Shown here: in pieces, positions 52,731-62,753 of the stretch
Layout of the letters: each line of letters starts with the position of its first letter
Numbering within the stretch: the first letter of the stretch is position 1
NCBI RefSeq assembly: GCF_006351965.1
Contig: NZ_CP040932.1
Span: forward strand, 1,240,001-1,304,000
Length of the DNA: 64,000 bases
Source: Oceanicola sp. D3
Lineage (GTDB): Bacteria; Pseudomonadota; Alphaproteobacteria; Rhodobacterales; Rhodobacteraceae
Direction: 5' to 3'
Notes under the pieces: generated by a model
The model's database searches: none
Told to the model about the DNA's origin: nothing
The model's input: only the letters and a program-made list of their open reading frames with translations
Position numbers and translations under genes: made by a program

Positions 52731-54149
52731 TCACCCCGCCGCGCCGCCCACCGTCAGCCCGCCGATCCTGAGCGTGGGCAGGCCCACACCCACCGGCACC
52801 CATTGGCCCGCCTTGCCGCAGGTGCCGATCCCCGGATCGAGCGACATGTCATTGCCGATGGCGGTGATGTTCTTCAGCGAGGTCGCCCCGTCGCCGATGA
52901 GGGTGGCCCCCTTTACCGGCGCGCCGACCTTGCCGTTTTTCACCCGGTAGGCCTCGGTGCAGGAAAACACGAACTTGCCGGAGGTAATATCGACCTGCCC
53001 GCCGCCGAAGCCGACGGCGTAGAGGCCATCTTCGAGCCCGGAGAGGATGCTCTCGGGGCTCTCGGAGCCGCCCAGCATATAGGTGTTGGTCATCCGGGGC
53101 ATCGGTGGGTGGGCGTGGCTTTGGCGGCGACCGTTGCCGGTGGCGGGAACGCCCATGAGGCGGGCGTTCTGTCGGTCTTGCATGTAGCCCACGAGCACAC
53201 CGTCTTCGATGAGCGTGGTGCGCGACGATGGCGTGCCTTCGTCATCCACCGAGATCGAGCCGCGCCGGTCGGGGATGGTGCCATCATCCACCACGGTCAC
53301 GCCTGGCGCGGCCACCTGCTGACCCATCAGACCGGCAAAGGCGGAGCTGCCCTTGCGGTTGAAATCGCCCTCCAGACCGTGCCCCACGGCCTCGTGCAAC
53401 AGGATGCCCGGCCAGCCGGGGCCGAGCACCACGTCCATCGTGCCAGCAGGCGCGGGCTCGGCAGAGAGGTTGACCAGCGCGATTCGGAGCGCCTCGCGGG
53501 CGGCGGGCTGCCACATCGCCGGGTCGATCAGCCCGCCGAGCGCCACGCGCCCGCCGCCACCGTGGCTGCCGCTTTCGCGCCGCCCGTTCTCTTCAACGAT
53601 GAGCGACACGTAGATGCGGGTCATCGGCCTTGTGTCGGACACCTTGGTGCCGTCGGGGCGCAGGATGACCACCTCTTGCAGCGCCGCCGAAAGAGAGGCC
53701 GAGACCTGCACAACGCGGGGATCAAGCGCGCGGGTGAAGGCGTCTATCTCGGCGAGTGTGTCGATCTTTACGGGAAATTCGACACCTTCGATCGGGTCGG
53801 AATCATCATAGAGCTTGCGGTTGGTGGCCTGGGGGCCGGGCGCAAGAACGCCGCCGCCGTCGCCCACGGCGAGCCGCGCCGTCTCGGCGGCGCGCAGCAG
53901 GGCCTTCTCGGAAAGTTCGGTGGAATGGGCATAGCCTGAGGTTTCGCCCTTCACGGCGCGCAGACCGAATCCCTCCGACGCATCGAAGCTTGCTGTCTTT
54001 ACCCGGCCATCCTCGAACACGAGGTTTTCGGAAGCGCGGCGCTCTAGGAACAGCTCGCCATCATCTGCGCCATCGGTCGCCGCACGCAGCGCCCGAAGGG
54101 CTGCGGCTTCGTCGAGGCTTGTTTCAAAGGGGCGGAAGCTGCTGGACAT
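52731..54149 (-). CDS. tldD: Zinc metalloprotease TldD
   Basis: A 472-residue cytosolic protease of the TldD/PmbA family; with TldE it degrades or processes peptides and modified peptides. The zinc motif is HEAVGHGLEGDF, and GSSAFAGLMGQQVAAPGVTV and the late LGGSESPESILSGLEDGLY block are characteristic. The partner TldE is not in the window. It is divergent from ctaC. Confidence 0.95.
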   Translation of the reverse strand: MSSSFRPFETSLDEAAALRALRAATDGADDGELFLERRASENLVFEDGRVKTASFDASEGFGLRAVKGETSGYAHSTELSEKALLRAAETARLAVGDGGGVLAPGPQATNRKLYDDSDPIEGVEFPVKIDTLAEIDAFTRALDPRVVQVSASLSAALQEVVILRPDGTKVSDTRPMTRIYVSLIVEENGRRESGSHGGGGRVALGGLIDPAMWQPAAREALRIALVNLSAEPAPAGTMDVVLGPGWPGILLHEAVGHGLEGDFNRKGSSAFAGLMGQQVAAPGVTVVDDGTIPDRRGSISVDDEGTPSSRTTLIEDGVLVGYMQDRQNARLMGVPATGNGRRQSHAHPPMPRMTNTYMLGGSESPESILSGLEDGLYAVGFGGGQVDITSGKFVFSCTEAYRVKNGKVGAPVKGATLIGDGATSLKNITAIGNDMSLDPGIGTCGKAGQWVPVGVGLPTLRIGGLTVGGAAG

Positions 54150-54312
54150 GGTATCTCCAAGGGTGATTTTTGCGGGTCACGCGCCACATTGCCGCGCTGG
54201 AACCGCTTGAGCGATCTGACGTAATATGGTTTGAGACGCGCGAAGGAACAACGGGTGGCCCCGCGAACGCCACCCCGCAGACGCGCTTCATGACAAGCGA
54301 AGGGACGTGCCG

Positions 54313-55176
54313 ATGAAGATTTTCAAGCTCCTTGCCGCCGTGACGACCGGCCTGATGATGGCGTTTTACGGCCTTGCCGCCCACGCCCAGGACGGGATTG
54401 AGGGGCTCGAAACGATCGGGAAGCCCCATGAGAAGGGGATTGACTGGCAGCCCGCCGCCACCGAGCTGGCGCGTGACATTCACTGGCTGGAAGGCATGGT
54501 GAACGTGATCATCATCGCCATCTCGCTTTTCGTGGTGCTGCTGCTTGCGATCATCATCCTGAAATTCAACAAGAAGGCCAATCCGACGCCTGCGAGCTTT
54601 ACTCACAACACGCCGCTCGAAATCGCGTGGACGCTGGGACCGATTTTGATCCTCGTCTTTATCGGGGCCTTCTCGCTGCCGGTGCTGTTCAAGCAACAAG
54701 AGATTCCGGAGCCGGAGCTGACCATCAAGGCCACCGGATACCAGTGGTACTGGGGCTATGAGTATCCCGAAGAGGGAATCGCCTTTGATGCGCTGATGCT
54801 TCAGCGCGACGAGCTGGCCGACTATGGCTACGCCGAGGACGAGTATCTGCTGGCCACCGACAACGCGATGGTGATTCCGGTGGATACGGTTGTCGTCGTC
54901 CGGGTGACCGGCGCGGACGTGATCCACTCGTGGACAGTGCCGGCCTTTGGTGTGAAGCAGGATGCCGTGCCGGGCCGGACCGCCGAGCTGTGGTTCAAGG
55001 CCGAGCGCGAGGGCGTTTACTTTGGCCAGTGCTCCGAACTGTGCGGCAAGGACCACGCCTATATGCCGATCACCGTGAAGGTGGTGAGCAAAGAGGCCTA
55101 TGCCGCGTGGCTGGAGATGGCCACCGAGGAATTCGCCGGGATCAAGCCTTCGGTGAAGGTGGCTTCGGCCGACTGA
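54313..55176 (+). CDS. ctaC: Cytochrome c oxidase subunit II
   Basis: CuA-bearing subunit of the aa3-type oxidase, 287 residues. A signal peptide ends LAAHAQDG, two membrane helices span about 60-85 and 105-125, and the periplasmic cupredoxin domain carries the CuA motif [15 protein letters not shown]. The inner helix has the typical [13 protein letters not shown] aromatic patch. An ATG is preferred over a GTG two codons upstream because GAAGGGA precedes it. First of the cta gene run; subunit I is not in the window. Confidence 0.96.
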   Translation: MKIFKLLAAVTTGLMMAFYGLAAHAQDGIEGLETIGKPHEKGIDWQPAATELARDIHWLEGMVNVIIIAISLFVVLLLAIIILKFNKKANPTPASFTHNTPLEIAWTLGPILILVFIGAFSLPVLFKQQEIPEPELTIKATGYQWYWGYEYPEEGIAFDALMLQRDELADYGYAEDEYLLATDNAMVIPVDTVVVVRVTGADVIHSWTVPAFGVKQDAVPGRTAELWFKAEREGVYFGQCSELCGKDHAYMPITVKVVSKEAYAAWLEMATEEFAGIKPSVKVASAD

Positions 55177-55261
55177 TCAGTTACCGGGCAGCCAAGCTGC
55201 TGCCCGGCCACTTGCTACTGCGCGGGCGATGCGAACAGGGCCCGCTAGGGAGGCAGACGAT

Positions 55262-56200
55262 TTGAGCGACGTGAATGCATATGAGCGCACGGAAGAGCCG
55301 GGCTTCGGGGACTATGTTGCCCTGATGAAGCCGCGGGTGATGTCGCTTGTGGTCTTCACCGCCATGGTGGGCCTGCTGGTTGCGCCTGTGCCGGTGCATC
55401 CGTTTATTGCCTTCACCTCCATCCTCTTCATCGCCATCGGGGCCGGGGCCTCTGGCGCGCTGAACATGTGGTGGGATGCGGATATCGACGCGGTGATGAG
55501 CCGCACACAAAAGCGCCCGATCCCCGCCGGGAAGATCCAGCCGGGTGAGGCGCTGGGCCTTGGCGTCGCCCTGTCGGGCCTCAGCGTGATGATGCTGGGC
55601 CTCGCGGCCAACCTCGCCGCTGCGGCGCTTCTGGCCTTCACCATCTTCTTCTACGCCGTGATCTACACGATGATCCTCAAGCGCTGGACGCCGCAGAACA
55701 TCGTGATCGGCGGCGCTGCCGGGGCCTTCCCGCCGATGGTGGGCTGGGTTGCCGCCACGGGCTCGGTTAGCCTTGAAGCCGTGCTGATGTTCGCCCTCAT
55801 CTTCTTTTGGACGCCGCCGCACTTTTGGGCGCTGTGCCTGTTCATGAAGTCGGATTATGCCGACGCCAAGGTGCCGATGCTCACCGTGACCCACGGGCAT
55901 GACGCAACGCGCTGGCAGATCTTCATCTATACCATCGTGCTGGCCGCTTCGGCGATTGCGCTGGGCTTCACCTCCATCGCCGGGCCGGCCTACATTGCCA
56001 CCGCACTGGTGATGAACGCGCTCTTTGCCAAGGGGGCGTGGCACATTCTGCGGCGGAGCACCGAGGCTGCGCAGGCGGATGGCTACAAGGTGGAAAAGAG
56101 CTTTTTCAAGCTGTCGCTGATCTATCTGGCGCTGCATTTCGGGGCCCTGCTGGCTGACGCCGCCTTGCGGGCGCTGGGCGTGATCGGGGGTGCGGCATGA
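55262..56200 (+). CDS. ctaB: Protoheme IX farnesyltransferase
   Basis: Makes heme O from heme B for the oxidase. A UbiA-family protein of 312 residues with nine membrane segments; the first Asp motif is NMWWDADIDAVMSRTQKRP and the second region is FALIFFWTPPHFWALCLF. The start is a TTG with AGGGAGG eight bases upstream; an ATG 33 bases earlier lacks such a site. It overlaps the next gene by four bases. Confidence 0.95.
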   Translation: MSDVNAYERTEEPGFGDYVALMKPRVMSLVVFTAMVGLLVAPVPVHPFIAFTSILFIAIGAGASGALNMWWDADIDAVMSRTQKRPIPAGKIQPGEALGLGVALSGLSVMMLGLAANLAAAALLAFTIFFYAVIYTMILKRWTPQNIVIGGAAGAFPPMVGWVAATGSVSLEAVLMFALIFFWTPPHFWALCLFMKSDYADAKVPMLTVTHGHDATRWQIFIYTIVLAASAIALGFTSIAGPAYIATALVMNALFAKGAWHILRRSTEAAQADGYKVEKSFFKLSLIYLALHFGALLADAALRALGVIGGAA

Positions 56201-56391
56201 TCCGGGCGGAACACGAGATTCACCAGCGGCGGCTGGGCCGGAACGTGGGCGTTGCGATTTCGCTGATTGCGCTTGTGGTGATTGTTCTGGGGCTGACCTT
56301 TGTGAAGGTGACCCGGGGTGGCATTGGCGCGATGGAAGGGTTTGACCATGCGGTTCGCCCGGCGATGACCACGCCAGAGGCGGGCAACTGA
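56197..56391 (+). CDS. Small membrane protein of the cta operon
   Basis: A 64-residue protein with one membrane helix (about 18-38, NVGVAISLIALVVIVLGLTF). It overlaps ctaB by four bases and touches ctaG. Such small proteins between ctaB and ctaG are found in alphaproteobacterial oxidase operons and are taken as assembly factors; the function of this one is not shown by its sequence. Confidence 0.8.
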   Translation: MIRAEHEIHQRRLGRNVGVAISLIALVVIVLGLTFVKVTRGGIGAMEGFDHAVRPAMTTPEAGN

Positions 56392-56993
56392 TGGCCGGGC
56401 CCGAGCAGAAACCCGAGCAAAAGAACGCTCGCGTGGCGCTTTATGCCGTGGGCGTTGTGGTGTTCATGGGCGCGATGGCCTGGGCGGCGGTGCCGTTTTA
56501 CAACTGGTTCTGCAAGGTCACGGGCTACGGCGGCACCACCTCGGTGGCCGAGTCGGGCAGCGATGTTGTGCTCGACCGCGAGATCACCGTGCGCTTTGAC
56601 GCCAATATCGAGGCCGACATGGAGTGGCAGTTCAAGCCGGTGCAGCAGAAGATGACCCTGCGGATCGGCGAAACGGGCCTGGCCTTCTACGAAGCCTACA
56701 ACCCGACCGACCGGCCCATTGCTGGCCAAGCCACCTACAACGTTGCACCCTTCGTGGCGGGCGGCTACTTCGACAAGATCGACTGCTTCTGCTTTACCGA
56801 GCAGGTGCTGCAGCCCGGCGAGCGGGTGCAGATGCCGGTGAGCTTTTATGTTGACCCGGAGATTGTGAATGACCGCGATGCGAAGTTCACAAACTCGATC
56901 ACCCTGAGCTATACCTTTTACGAAATCGACCTGCCCGAAGAGCAGGCAGCCCTTTCGCCCAACGCGTCCGACCCGGCGCCGCGGGCCAACTGA
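56391..56993 (+). CDS. ctaG: Cox11-type copper chaperone CtaG
   Basis: A 200-residue membrane-anchored protein that delivers CuB to subunit I. It has an N-terminal helix (about 12-32, ending PFYNWFCKVTGYGGT) and the immunoglobulin-like domain with the copper-binding Cys pair in KIDCFCFTEQVLQPGE. Its length is normal. It starts on the last base of the preceding stop. Confidence 0.97.
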   Translation: MAGPEQKPEQKNARVALYAVGVVVFMGAMAWAAVPFYNWFCKVTGYGGTTSVAESGSDVVLDREITVRFDANIEADMEWQFKPVQQKMTLRIGETGLAFYEAYNPTDRPIAGQATYNVAPFVAGGYFDKIDCFCFTEQVLQPGERVQMPVSFYVDPEIVNDRDAKFTNSITLSYTFYEIDLPEEQAALSPNASDPAPRAN

Positions 56994-57025
56994 CCTGAAT
57001 ACAGAGACCGTCCGAGGAACCAAAG

Positions 57026-57847
57026 ATGGCCCACGAAAAGAACCACGACTACCACATCCTGAACCCCTCGATCTGGCCCTTCGCCGGTGCGGTCGCGGCC
57101 TTTGTGATGCTCTTCGGGGCGGTGCAGTGGATGTCTCCGCAGGTTGAAAACAACCAGCCCTGGATTTTCCTGCTGGGCTTTGTTGGCGTGCTTTACGTCA
57201 TGTTTGCCTGGTGGTCCGAGGTGGTGGACGAGAGCCAGGTGGGTGACCACACCCCGGTTGTTGCCATCGGCCTGCGCTACGGCTTCATCCTGTTCATCAT
57301 GTCGGAGGTGATGTTCTTCGCCGCGTGGTTCTGGAGCTTCTTCAAGCACGCGATGTATCCGATGAACCCCGACATTGATCAGGCCCCCGCCGTCGATGGC
57401 GTTTGGCCGCCGGTGGGCATCGAAACTTTCGACCCGTGGCACCTGCCGCTGATCAACACTCTGATCCTGCTTTGCTCGGGCATGGCCGCCACATGGGCGC
57501 ACCACGCTCTGGTGCATGAGAACAACCGCAAGGCCATGGCCGAGGGGCTGGTCCTTGCGGTGGTGCTGGGACTGATCTTCACCGTGCTCCAGGCCTACGA
57601 GTACAGCCACGCGGCCTTCGGCTTCGCAGGCAACATCTACGGCGCCAACTTCTTCATGGCGACGGGCTTTCACGGTGCGCACGTTGTGATCGGCACGATC
57701 TTCCTGTTCATCTGCTACCTGCGCCTGCGCGCCGGGCACTTCACGCAGGAGAAGCACGTGGGCTTCGAGGCTGCCGCTTGGTACTGGCACTTCGTGGACG
57801 TGGTCTGGCTCTTCCTCTTCGCCGCGGTCTACATCTGGGGCGGCTGA
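57026..57847 (+). CDS. ctaE: Cytochrome c oxidase subunit III
   Basis: A 273-residue subunit with seven membrane segments. Features such as [20 protein letters not shown], the [18 protein letters not shown]-like stretch (here [11 protein letters not shown]), and the ending [20 protein letters not shown] are diagnostic. GGAACCAAAG precedes the ATG. Confidence 0.97.
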   Translation: MAHEKNHDYHILNPSIWPFAGAVAAFVMLFGAVQWMSPQVENNQPWIFLLGFVGVLYVMFAWWSEVVDESQVGDHTPVVAIGLRYGFILFIMSEVMFFAAWFWSFFKHAMYPMNPDIDQAPAVDGVWPPVGIETFDPWHLPLINTLILLCSGMAATWAHHALVHENNRKAMAEGLVLAVVLGLIFTVLQAYEYSHAAFGFAGNIYGANFFMATGFHGAHVVIGTIFLFICYLRLRAGHFTQEKHVGFEAAAWYWHFVDVVWLFLFAAVYIWGG

Positions 57848-57930
57848 GCGGATGGTGGGCAGATTGCCCACCCTACGGAATACGGAGCGCGGGCTGGAGA
57901 CGGCCCGCGTTCGGCTTTGAAGGACACCCC

Positions 57931-58593
57931 ATGCGCTACCTCTTCCCGGCCATTCTCGGCATCTGCGGCATCGCCATTCTGGTGAGCCTCGGAACGTGGC
58001 AGCTGCGGCGGCTGGCGTGGAAAGGGGCGATGCTGGCGGATATCGACGCCCGGATCACCGCCGCACCGGTTGCGGTGCCCGCCGCGCCCGACCCGGAGGC
58101 CGACCGCTTTTTGCCGGTGCAGGCCGAGGGCACGCTGGGCGGACAGGGGATAATGGTGCTGGCCTCGATCAAGCAGGTGGGGGCGGTGCATCGCTTTGTT
58201 ACCACGCTGACCACGCCGGAGGGCCGGGTGCTGCTGGTGGACCTCGGCTATCGCAAGGTAATCTCGGCGGATGCCTCCTTTCCGCAGGGCGCGGTCACGG
58301 TGACGGGCAACCTGCATTGGCCGGATGAGGTGGATGGCTTCACCCCCGACCCGGAGGGCGCGCTGTGGTTTGCCCGCGATGTGCCCGCCTTGGCCGAGGC
58401 GCTGGGGGCGGAGCCGCTGCTGATTGTTGCCCGCGAGGTGCGGCCCGGCTCCACCATCACCCCGCTGCCTGTCAGCTCCGTGGGCATTCCGAATGACCAC
58501 CTCGGCTACGCGGTCACATGGTTTGGCCTCGCGCTGGTGTGGCTGGGGATGACACTTTTCCTGATGTGGCGTATCAAGCGCCGCACCGCCTGA
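57931..58593 (+). CDS. surf1: SURF1-family oxidase assembly protein
   Basis: A 220-residue protein with N- and C-terminal membrane helices (about 4-22 and 190-210) flanking a soluble domain, the SURF1 topology. GTWQLRRLAWKGAML and LVDLGYRKV are the family signatures, and the end NDHLGYAVTWFGLALVWLGM matches. SURF1 helps insert heme A into subunit I. The ATG is chosen because AAGGACACC precedes it, inside a much longer open frame that overlaps ctaE. Confidence 0.94.
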   Translation: MRYLFPAILGICGIAILVSLGTWQLRRLAWKGAMLADIDARITAAPVAVPAAPDPEADRFLPVQAEGTLGGQGIMVLASIKQVGAVHRFVTTLTTPEGRVLLVDLGYRKVISADASFPQGAVTVTGNLHWPDEVDGFTPDPEGALWFARDVPALAEALGAEPLLIVAREVRPGSTITPLPVSSVGIPNDHLGYAVTWFGLALVWLGMTLFLMWRIKRRTA

Positions 58594-58603
58594 AGGACTT
58601 CCA

Positions 58604-59992
58604 ATGCGCTATATCTCCACAAGGGGCCAGGCCCCGGTTCTGAGCTTTGAAGATGCCATGCTGACGGGCCTCGCCCGCGACGGTGGCCTCTACCTGCCCG
58701 AGACCGTGCCGAGCATGAGCGAAGGCGAGATCGCGGCGCTGGCCGGGGTGAGCTACGAAGAGGCGGTGGCGCGGGTGATTGCGCCCTTCATCGGTGACGC
58801 GCTCGGCTCGCCGCAGGAGGTGGAGGCGCTGATCGGGCGGGCCTATGCGGGCTTTGGCCACCCGGCGCGGGCGCCACTGAAGCAACTGGCGGACAATCAC
58901 TTTTTGCTGGAGCTGTTCCACGGGCCGACGCTGGCCTTCAAAGACTTCGCCATGCAGCTCATCGGCCAGATGTTCCAGACCGTGCTGAAGCGCAACGGGC
59001 GCAAGATCACCATCGTGGGGGCGACCAGCGGTGACACCGGATCGGCGGCGATCGAGGCCTTTGCGGGGCTCGACAATGTGGATGTGTTCATCCTTTTCCC
59101 GCATGGTCGGGTGAGCGAGGTGCAGCGGCGGCAGATGACCACGCCGGAGGCGGCGAACGTGCATGCGCTGGCCGTTGATGGCGATTTTGACGATTGCCAA
59201 GGCATGCTGAAAGAGATGTTTGCCGACTTCAGCTTCCGCGACGAGGTGGGGCTTGCCGGGGTGAACTCGATCAACTTTGCCCGGGTTCTGGCGCAGATCG
59301 TGTATTACTTCACTTCCGCCGTGGCGCTGGGTGCCCCGCATCGGAAAGTAAGTTTTGCCGTGCCCACGGGTAATTTTGGCGACATCTTTGCGGGCTTTTT
59401 GGCCAAGCAGATGGGCCTGCCGATCGACCGGCTGATCGTGGCCACCAACCAGAATGACATTTTGCACCGCTGCCTTGAGACCGGCGACTATGCCAAGGCG
59501 GGTGTAAAACCCTCTATCTCGCCGTCGATGGATATCGAGGTGTCTTCCAACTTCGAGCGGGCGCTGTGGTTTGCCTATGGCAAGGACGGTGCGGCGGTGG
59601 CGGCGCTGATGGATGAACTGAAGGCGGGCAAGTTCCGCGTGAGCGAGAACGCCATGGGCGCGCTGACCGAGCACTACAGCTCGGGGCGGGTGAGCGAGGA
59701 CGAGACCCGCGCGGAGATTGACCGCATGTTCAAGGAAACCGGCGAGGTGATCTGCCCGCATACGGCAGTCGGCACGCGGGTGGCCCGCGACCACCTTGGC
59801 GCGACGCCGCTGGTGACGCTGGCCACCGCCCACCCGGCCAAGTTTCCGGCGGCGGTGGAGGAGGCCTGTGGCATCCACGCTGCCCTTCCCAAGCGCATGG
59901 CCGACCTATATGACAAGTCGGAACGGGTGACCCGGGTTGAGAACGACCTTGGCGCCATCGAAGCTCTCATCAGGGAAAGGCGGTCTGCGTGA
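58604..59992 (+). CDS. thrC: Threonine synthase
   Basis: PLP-dependent enzyme making threonine from O-phosphohomoserine, 462 residues. It begins MRYISTRGQAPVLSFEDAML, the PLP lysine lies in FHGPTLAFKDFAMQLIG, and GATSGDTGSAAIEAF is the cofactor-phosphate loop. It follows surf1 after ten bases and overlaps the M16 peptidase by four, a gene order seen in many Rhodobacteraceae. Confidence 0.97.
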   Translation: MRYISTRGQAPVLSFEDAMLTGLARDGGLYLPETVPSMSEGEIAALAGVSYEEAVARVIAPFIGDALGSPQEVEALIGRAYAGFGHPARAPLKQLADNHFLLELFHGPTLAFKDFAMQLIGQMFQTVLKRNGRKITIVGATSGDTGSAAIEAFAGLDNVDVFILFPHGRVSEVQRRQMTTPEAANVHALAVDGDFDDCQGMLKEMFADFSFRDEVGLAGVNSINFARVLAQIVYYFTSAVALGAPHRKVSFAVPTGNFGDIFAGFLAKQMGLPIDRLIVATNQNDILHRCLETGDYAKAGVKPSISPSMDIEVSSNFERALWFAYGKDGAAVAALMDELKAGKFRVSENAMGALTEHYSSGRVSEDETRAEIDRMFKETGEVICPHTAVGTRVARDHLGATPLVTLATAHPAKFPAAVEEACGIHAALPKRMADLYDKSERVTRVENDLGAIEALIRERRSA

Positions 59993-61251
59993 GCGTGCAA
60001 ATCGACAGGCTTGGCAATGGAATGCGGATCGTCACCGAGGCGATGCCGGGGCTGGCGAGTGCCTCCTTGGGCCTGTGGATCAACGCGGGCGGGCGGCATG
60101 AGCGGCCCGAGCAGAACGGGATTGCCCACTTTCTGGAGCACATGGCCTTCAAGGGCACGGCGCGGCGGAGCGCCTTGCAGATTGCCGAAGAGATCGAGGA
60201 TGTGGGCGGCTATATCAACGCCTACACCGGGCGCGAGATGACGGCCTATTACGCCCGCGTGCTGGAGGCCGATGTGCCGCTGGCACTGGATGTGATTGCC
60301 GATATCGTGCTGGAGCCCGCCTTTGACCTGAGTGAGATCGAGGTGGAGCGCGGGGTGATCCTGCAAGAGATCGGGCAGGCGCTGGATACGCCGGATGATA
60401 TCATCTTCGACTGGCTGCAGGAGGCCGCCTATCCCGAGCAGGCGATGGGACGCACCATCCTTGGCCCGCCTGAGCGGATTCAGGCCTTTGGCCGGGGCGA
60501 CCTTGCGGGCTTTGTGGCCGAGAACTATGGCCCGGAGCATTTGGTGCTGGCGGCGGCTGGCGCCGTGGATCATGACCAGATCGTCCGGCTTGCCGAGAAG
60601 GCCTTTGGCCACCTCACCCCCCGCCCGCGCCGGGTGGAGGAGGGCGCCCGCTTTGTGGGTGGCGAGTATCGTGAGATCCGCCCGCTGGAGCAGGTGCATT
60701 TTGCCATGGGGCTGGAAAGCCCCAACTACCGTGACCCCGACATCTACACCGCACAGATCTATGCCAGCGCAATGGGTGGCGGCATGTCTTCGCGGTTGTT
60801 TCAGGAACTGCGGGAGAAGCGGGGCCTCTGCTACTCGATCTATGCGCAGGCCGGGGCCTATGGCGACACCGGGCTGATGACGATTTACGCGGGCACCAGC
60901 GGTGATGACATTGCCGGGCTGTCCGAGGTGGTGATCGACGAGCTGCGCCGTGCGGGCGATGACCTGAGCCACGCCGAGCTGGAGCGTGCGCGCAACCAGC
61001 TCAAGGCCGGGCTGTTGATGGGGCTGGAAGGCCCGAGCAGCCGCGCCGAGCGGATGGCGCGAATGGTGACGATCTGGGATCGGGTGCCCTCGACGGCGGA
61101 GACGGTGGAAAAGATCGACGCGGTCACGCTGGACGATCTGCGCCGCTTTGGCACGCGTCTTGCCTCGGATGCGCCGGCGGCGCTTGCGCTTTATGGCCCT
61201 GCCGAGGGTGCCCCCGGCCTGTCGGGCTTGAAGGAGCGCTTGGCAGCCTGA
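59989..61251 (+). CDS. M16-family zinc peptidase
   Basis: A 420-residue peptidase resembling bacterial relatives of the mitochondrial processing peptidase beta subunit. The inverted zinc motif HFLEH is at about residues 44-48 (GIAHFLEHMAFKGT), with the distal Glu in FDLSEIEVERGVILQEI. The second domain keeps REKRGLCYSIYAQAG. GTG start overlapping thrC. It is probably cytosolic since there is no signal peptide. Substrates are unknown. Confidence 0.94.
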   Translation: MSVQIDRLGNGMRIVTEAMPGLASASLGLWINAGGRHERPEQNGIAHFLEHMAFKGTARRSALQIAEEIEDVGGYINAYTGREMTAYYARVLEADVPLALDVIADIVLEPAFDLSEIEVERGVILQEIGQALDTPDDIIFDWLQEAAYPEQAMGRTILGPPERIQAFGRGDLAGFVAENYGPEHLVLAAAGAVDHDQIVRLAEKAFGHLTPRPRRVEEGARFVGGEYREIRPLEQVHFAMGLESPNYRDPDIYTAQIYASAMGGGMSSRLFQELREKRGLCYSIYAQAGAYGDTGLMTIYAGTSGDDIAGLSEVVIDELRRAGDDLSHAELERARNQLKAGLLMGLEGPSSRAERMARMVTIWDRVPSTAETVEKIDAVTLDDLRRFGTRLASDAPAALALYGPAEGAPGLSGLKERLAA

Positions 61252-61838
61252 TGCGGCTGGGGCGGCGAAAGGTTCGGGTCGATACGCCGCGCCTGTTGCT
61301 GCGTCCGCCCGCGCATGGCGATTATCGCGACTGGAGCGACTTGCGGCTGCAGAGCCGGGAGTTTCTAACGCCCTGGGAGCCGACCTGGGCCAGCGACCAC
61401 CTTTCGCGCAAGAGCTTTACCAACCGGGTTTACTGGGCGCAGCGCGCGATTGGCGGCGGTTCGGCGGTGCCGTTGTTCTTGTTTGCGCGGGACGGCGAAG
61501 CGCTGCTTGGCGCGATCACGCTGGACAACATCCGCCGTGGCCCGGCGCAATCGGGCACGCTGGGATATTGGGTTGGCGAGCCCTACAAGCGGCGGGGCTA
61601 CATGCGCGAAGCCATTGAGGCGGTTGTGCATTATGGCTTTACGGTGCTTGACCTGAGCCGCATCGAAGCCGCCTGCCTGCCCGAAAATGCCGCCTCGCGC
61701 GGCGCGCTGGAGAAATGCGGCTTCAAATATGAAGGCGTGGCGCAGAGTTACCTCCAGATCAACGGGCGGTGGCGAAATCATGTGCTTTACGCCAATTTGC
61801 GCCGCGATCGCCGGGGGCGGACGGAGGCGGGGGCATAA
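61251..61838 (+). CDS. GNAT acetyltransferase, RimJ/RimL type
   Basis: A 195-residue N-acetyltransferase. The TLGYWVGEPYKRRGYMREAI block is the acetyl-CoA-binding motif A, and LSRIEAACLPENAASRGALE with KCGFKYEG completes the RimJ-type signature. It may acetylate ribosomal protein or other protein N-termini; the exact substrate is not readable. Its ATG shares a base with the preceding stop. Confidence 0.9.
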   Translation: MRLGRRKVRVDTPRLLLRPPAHGDYRDWSDLRLQSREFLTPWEPTWASDHLSRKSFTNRVYWAQRAIGGGSAVPLFLFARDGEALLGAITLDNIRRGPAQSGTLGYWVGEPYKRRGYMREAIEAVVHYGFTVLDLSRIEAACLPENAASRGALEKCGFKYEGVAQSYLQINGRWRNHVLYANLRRDRRGRTEAGA

Positions 61839-61903
61839 ACTTTTCGTGGGGGCGGTTCGGCGCGGGAATTTTGCGCTAGCCTTGGCCGCAGGAGGCCGCG
61901 CCC

Positions 61904-62731
61904 ATGCTCAGACCACTCTTCGCCCTTGCAGGCCTCATCGCCTGCGCCAGCTCCGCCGCCGCGCAAGACAGGCGACCCTCGCACTGCATTGCCTTGGCGC
62001 AGAACACGCCGGGGATGGCCTATGTGCAAAAGGCCGCCTGGGCCGATCCGGTGGAAGAGGATGCAGTGCGGATCACCTATGTCGATCACTCGGTTTACGT
62101 GATCCAGACGGCGGGCGGGCTGGCGGTGGCGACCGACTACAACGGCTACCTCGGCCCGGAAGACTTTGTGCCGGATGTTGCCACGATGAACCATGCGCAC
62201 AGTTCACATTGGACACCCAACCCCGACCCGCGCATTCCCCATGTGCTCAAGGGGTGGGGCGATGCCGAGGGGCCTGCGGATCATCATCTGGACCTCGGCG
62301 AAATGCTGGTGCGCAATGTGCCGACGGACATCCGGCAGGGCTTTGGCGGGACCGAGGAGGATGGCAACTCGATCTTCATTTTCGAGGTGGCGGGCCTTTG
62401 CATTGGCCACCTTGGGCACCTGCACCATGAGCCCAACGCCGAGCAATACGCCGCGCTGGGGCGGCTGGATGTGGTGATGGCGCCGGTGGATGGGGGCATG
62501 ACGGTGGACATTGCCACCATGCAGCGGATCGTCAGCCGGTTGCGCTCGTCCATCGTGCTGCCGATGCACTGGTTTTCGGGCTATTCGCTGGAGCAGTTTC
62601 TGGAGGGCATGGCGGGAGAGTTCGCGATCGACCGGCGCATTGGCAGTTCGTTAACCGTGTCGCTCCGAGACCTGCCATCGCGGCCCACCATCGTGGTGCT
62701 GCAGCCTGTTGTGCTCTCTGGCTTCGATTGA
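61904..62731 (+). CDS. Secreted MBL-fold metallo-hydrolase
   Basis: A 275-residue protein with signal peptide ending SSAAAQDR. The metallo-beta-lactamase fold motif reads NHAHSSHWT, a variant of HxHxDH where Asp is Ser; further histidines lie in IGHLGHLHHEP and PMHWFSG. The altered motif suggests one metal site may be weakened. Relatives of the UlaG/beta-lactamase-like group are common; the substrate is unknown. Confidence 0.87.
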   Translation: MLRPLFALAGLIACASSAAAQDRRPSHCIALAQNTPGMAYVQKAAWADPVEEDAVRITYVDHSVYVIQTAGGLAVATDYNGYLGPEDFVPDVATMNHAHSSHWTPNPDPRIPHVLKGWGDAEGPADHHLDLGEMLVRNVPTDIRQGFGGTEEDGNSIFIFEVAGLCIGHLGHLHHEPNAEQYAALGRLDVVMAPVDGGMTVDIATMQRIVSRLRSSIVLPMHWFSGYSLEQFLEGMAGEFAIDRRIGSSLTVSLRDLPSRPTIVVLQPVVLSGFD

Positions 62732-62753
62732 ATTTTGCGCCGAGCCGTGCGTA

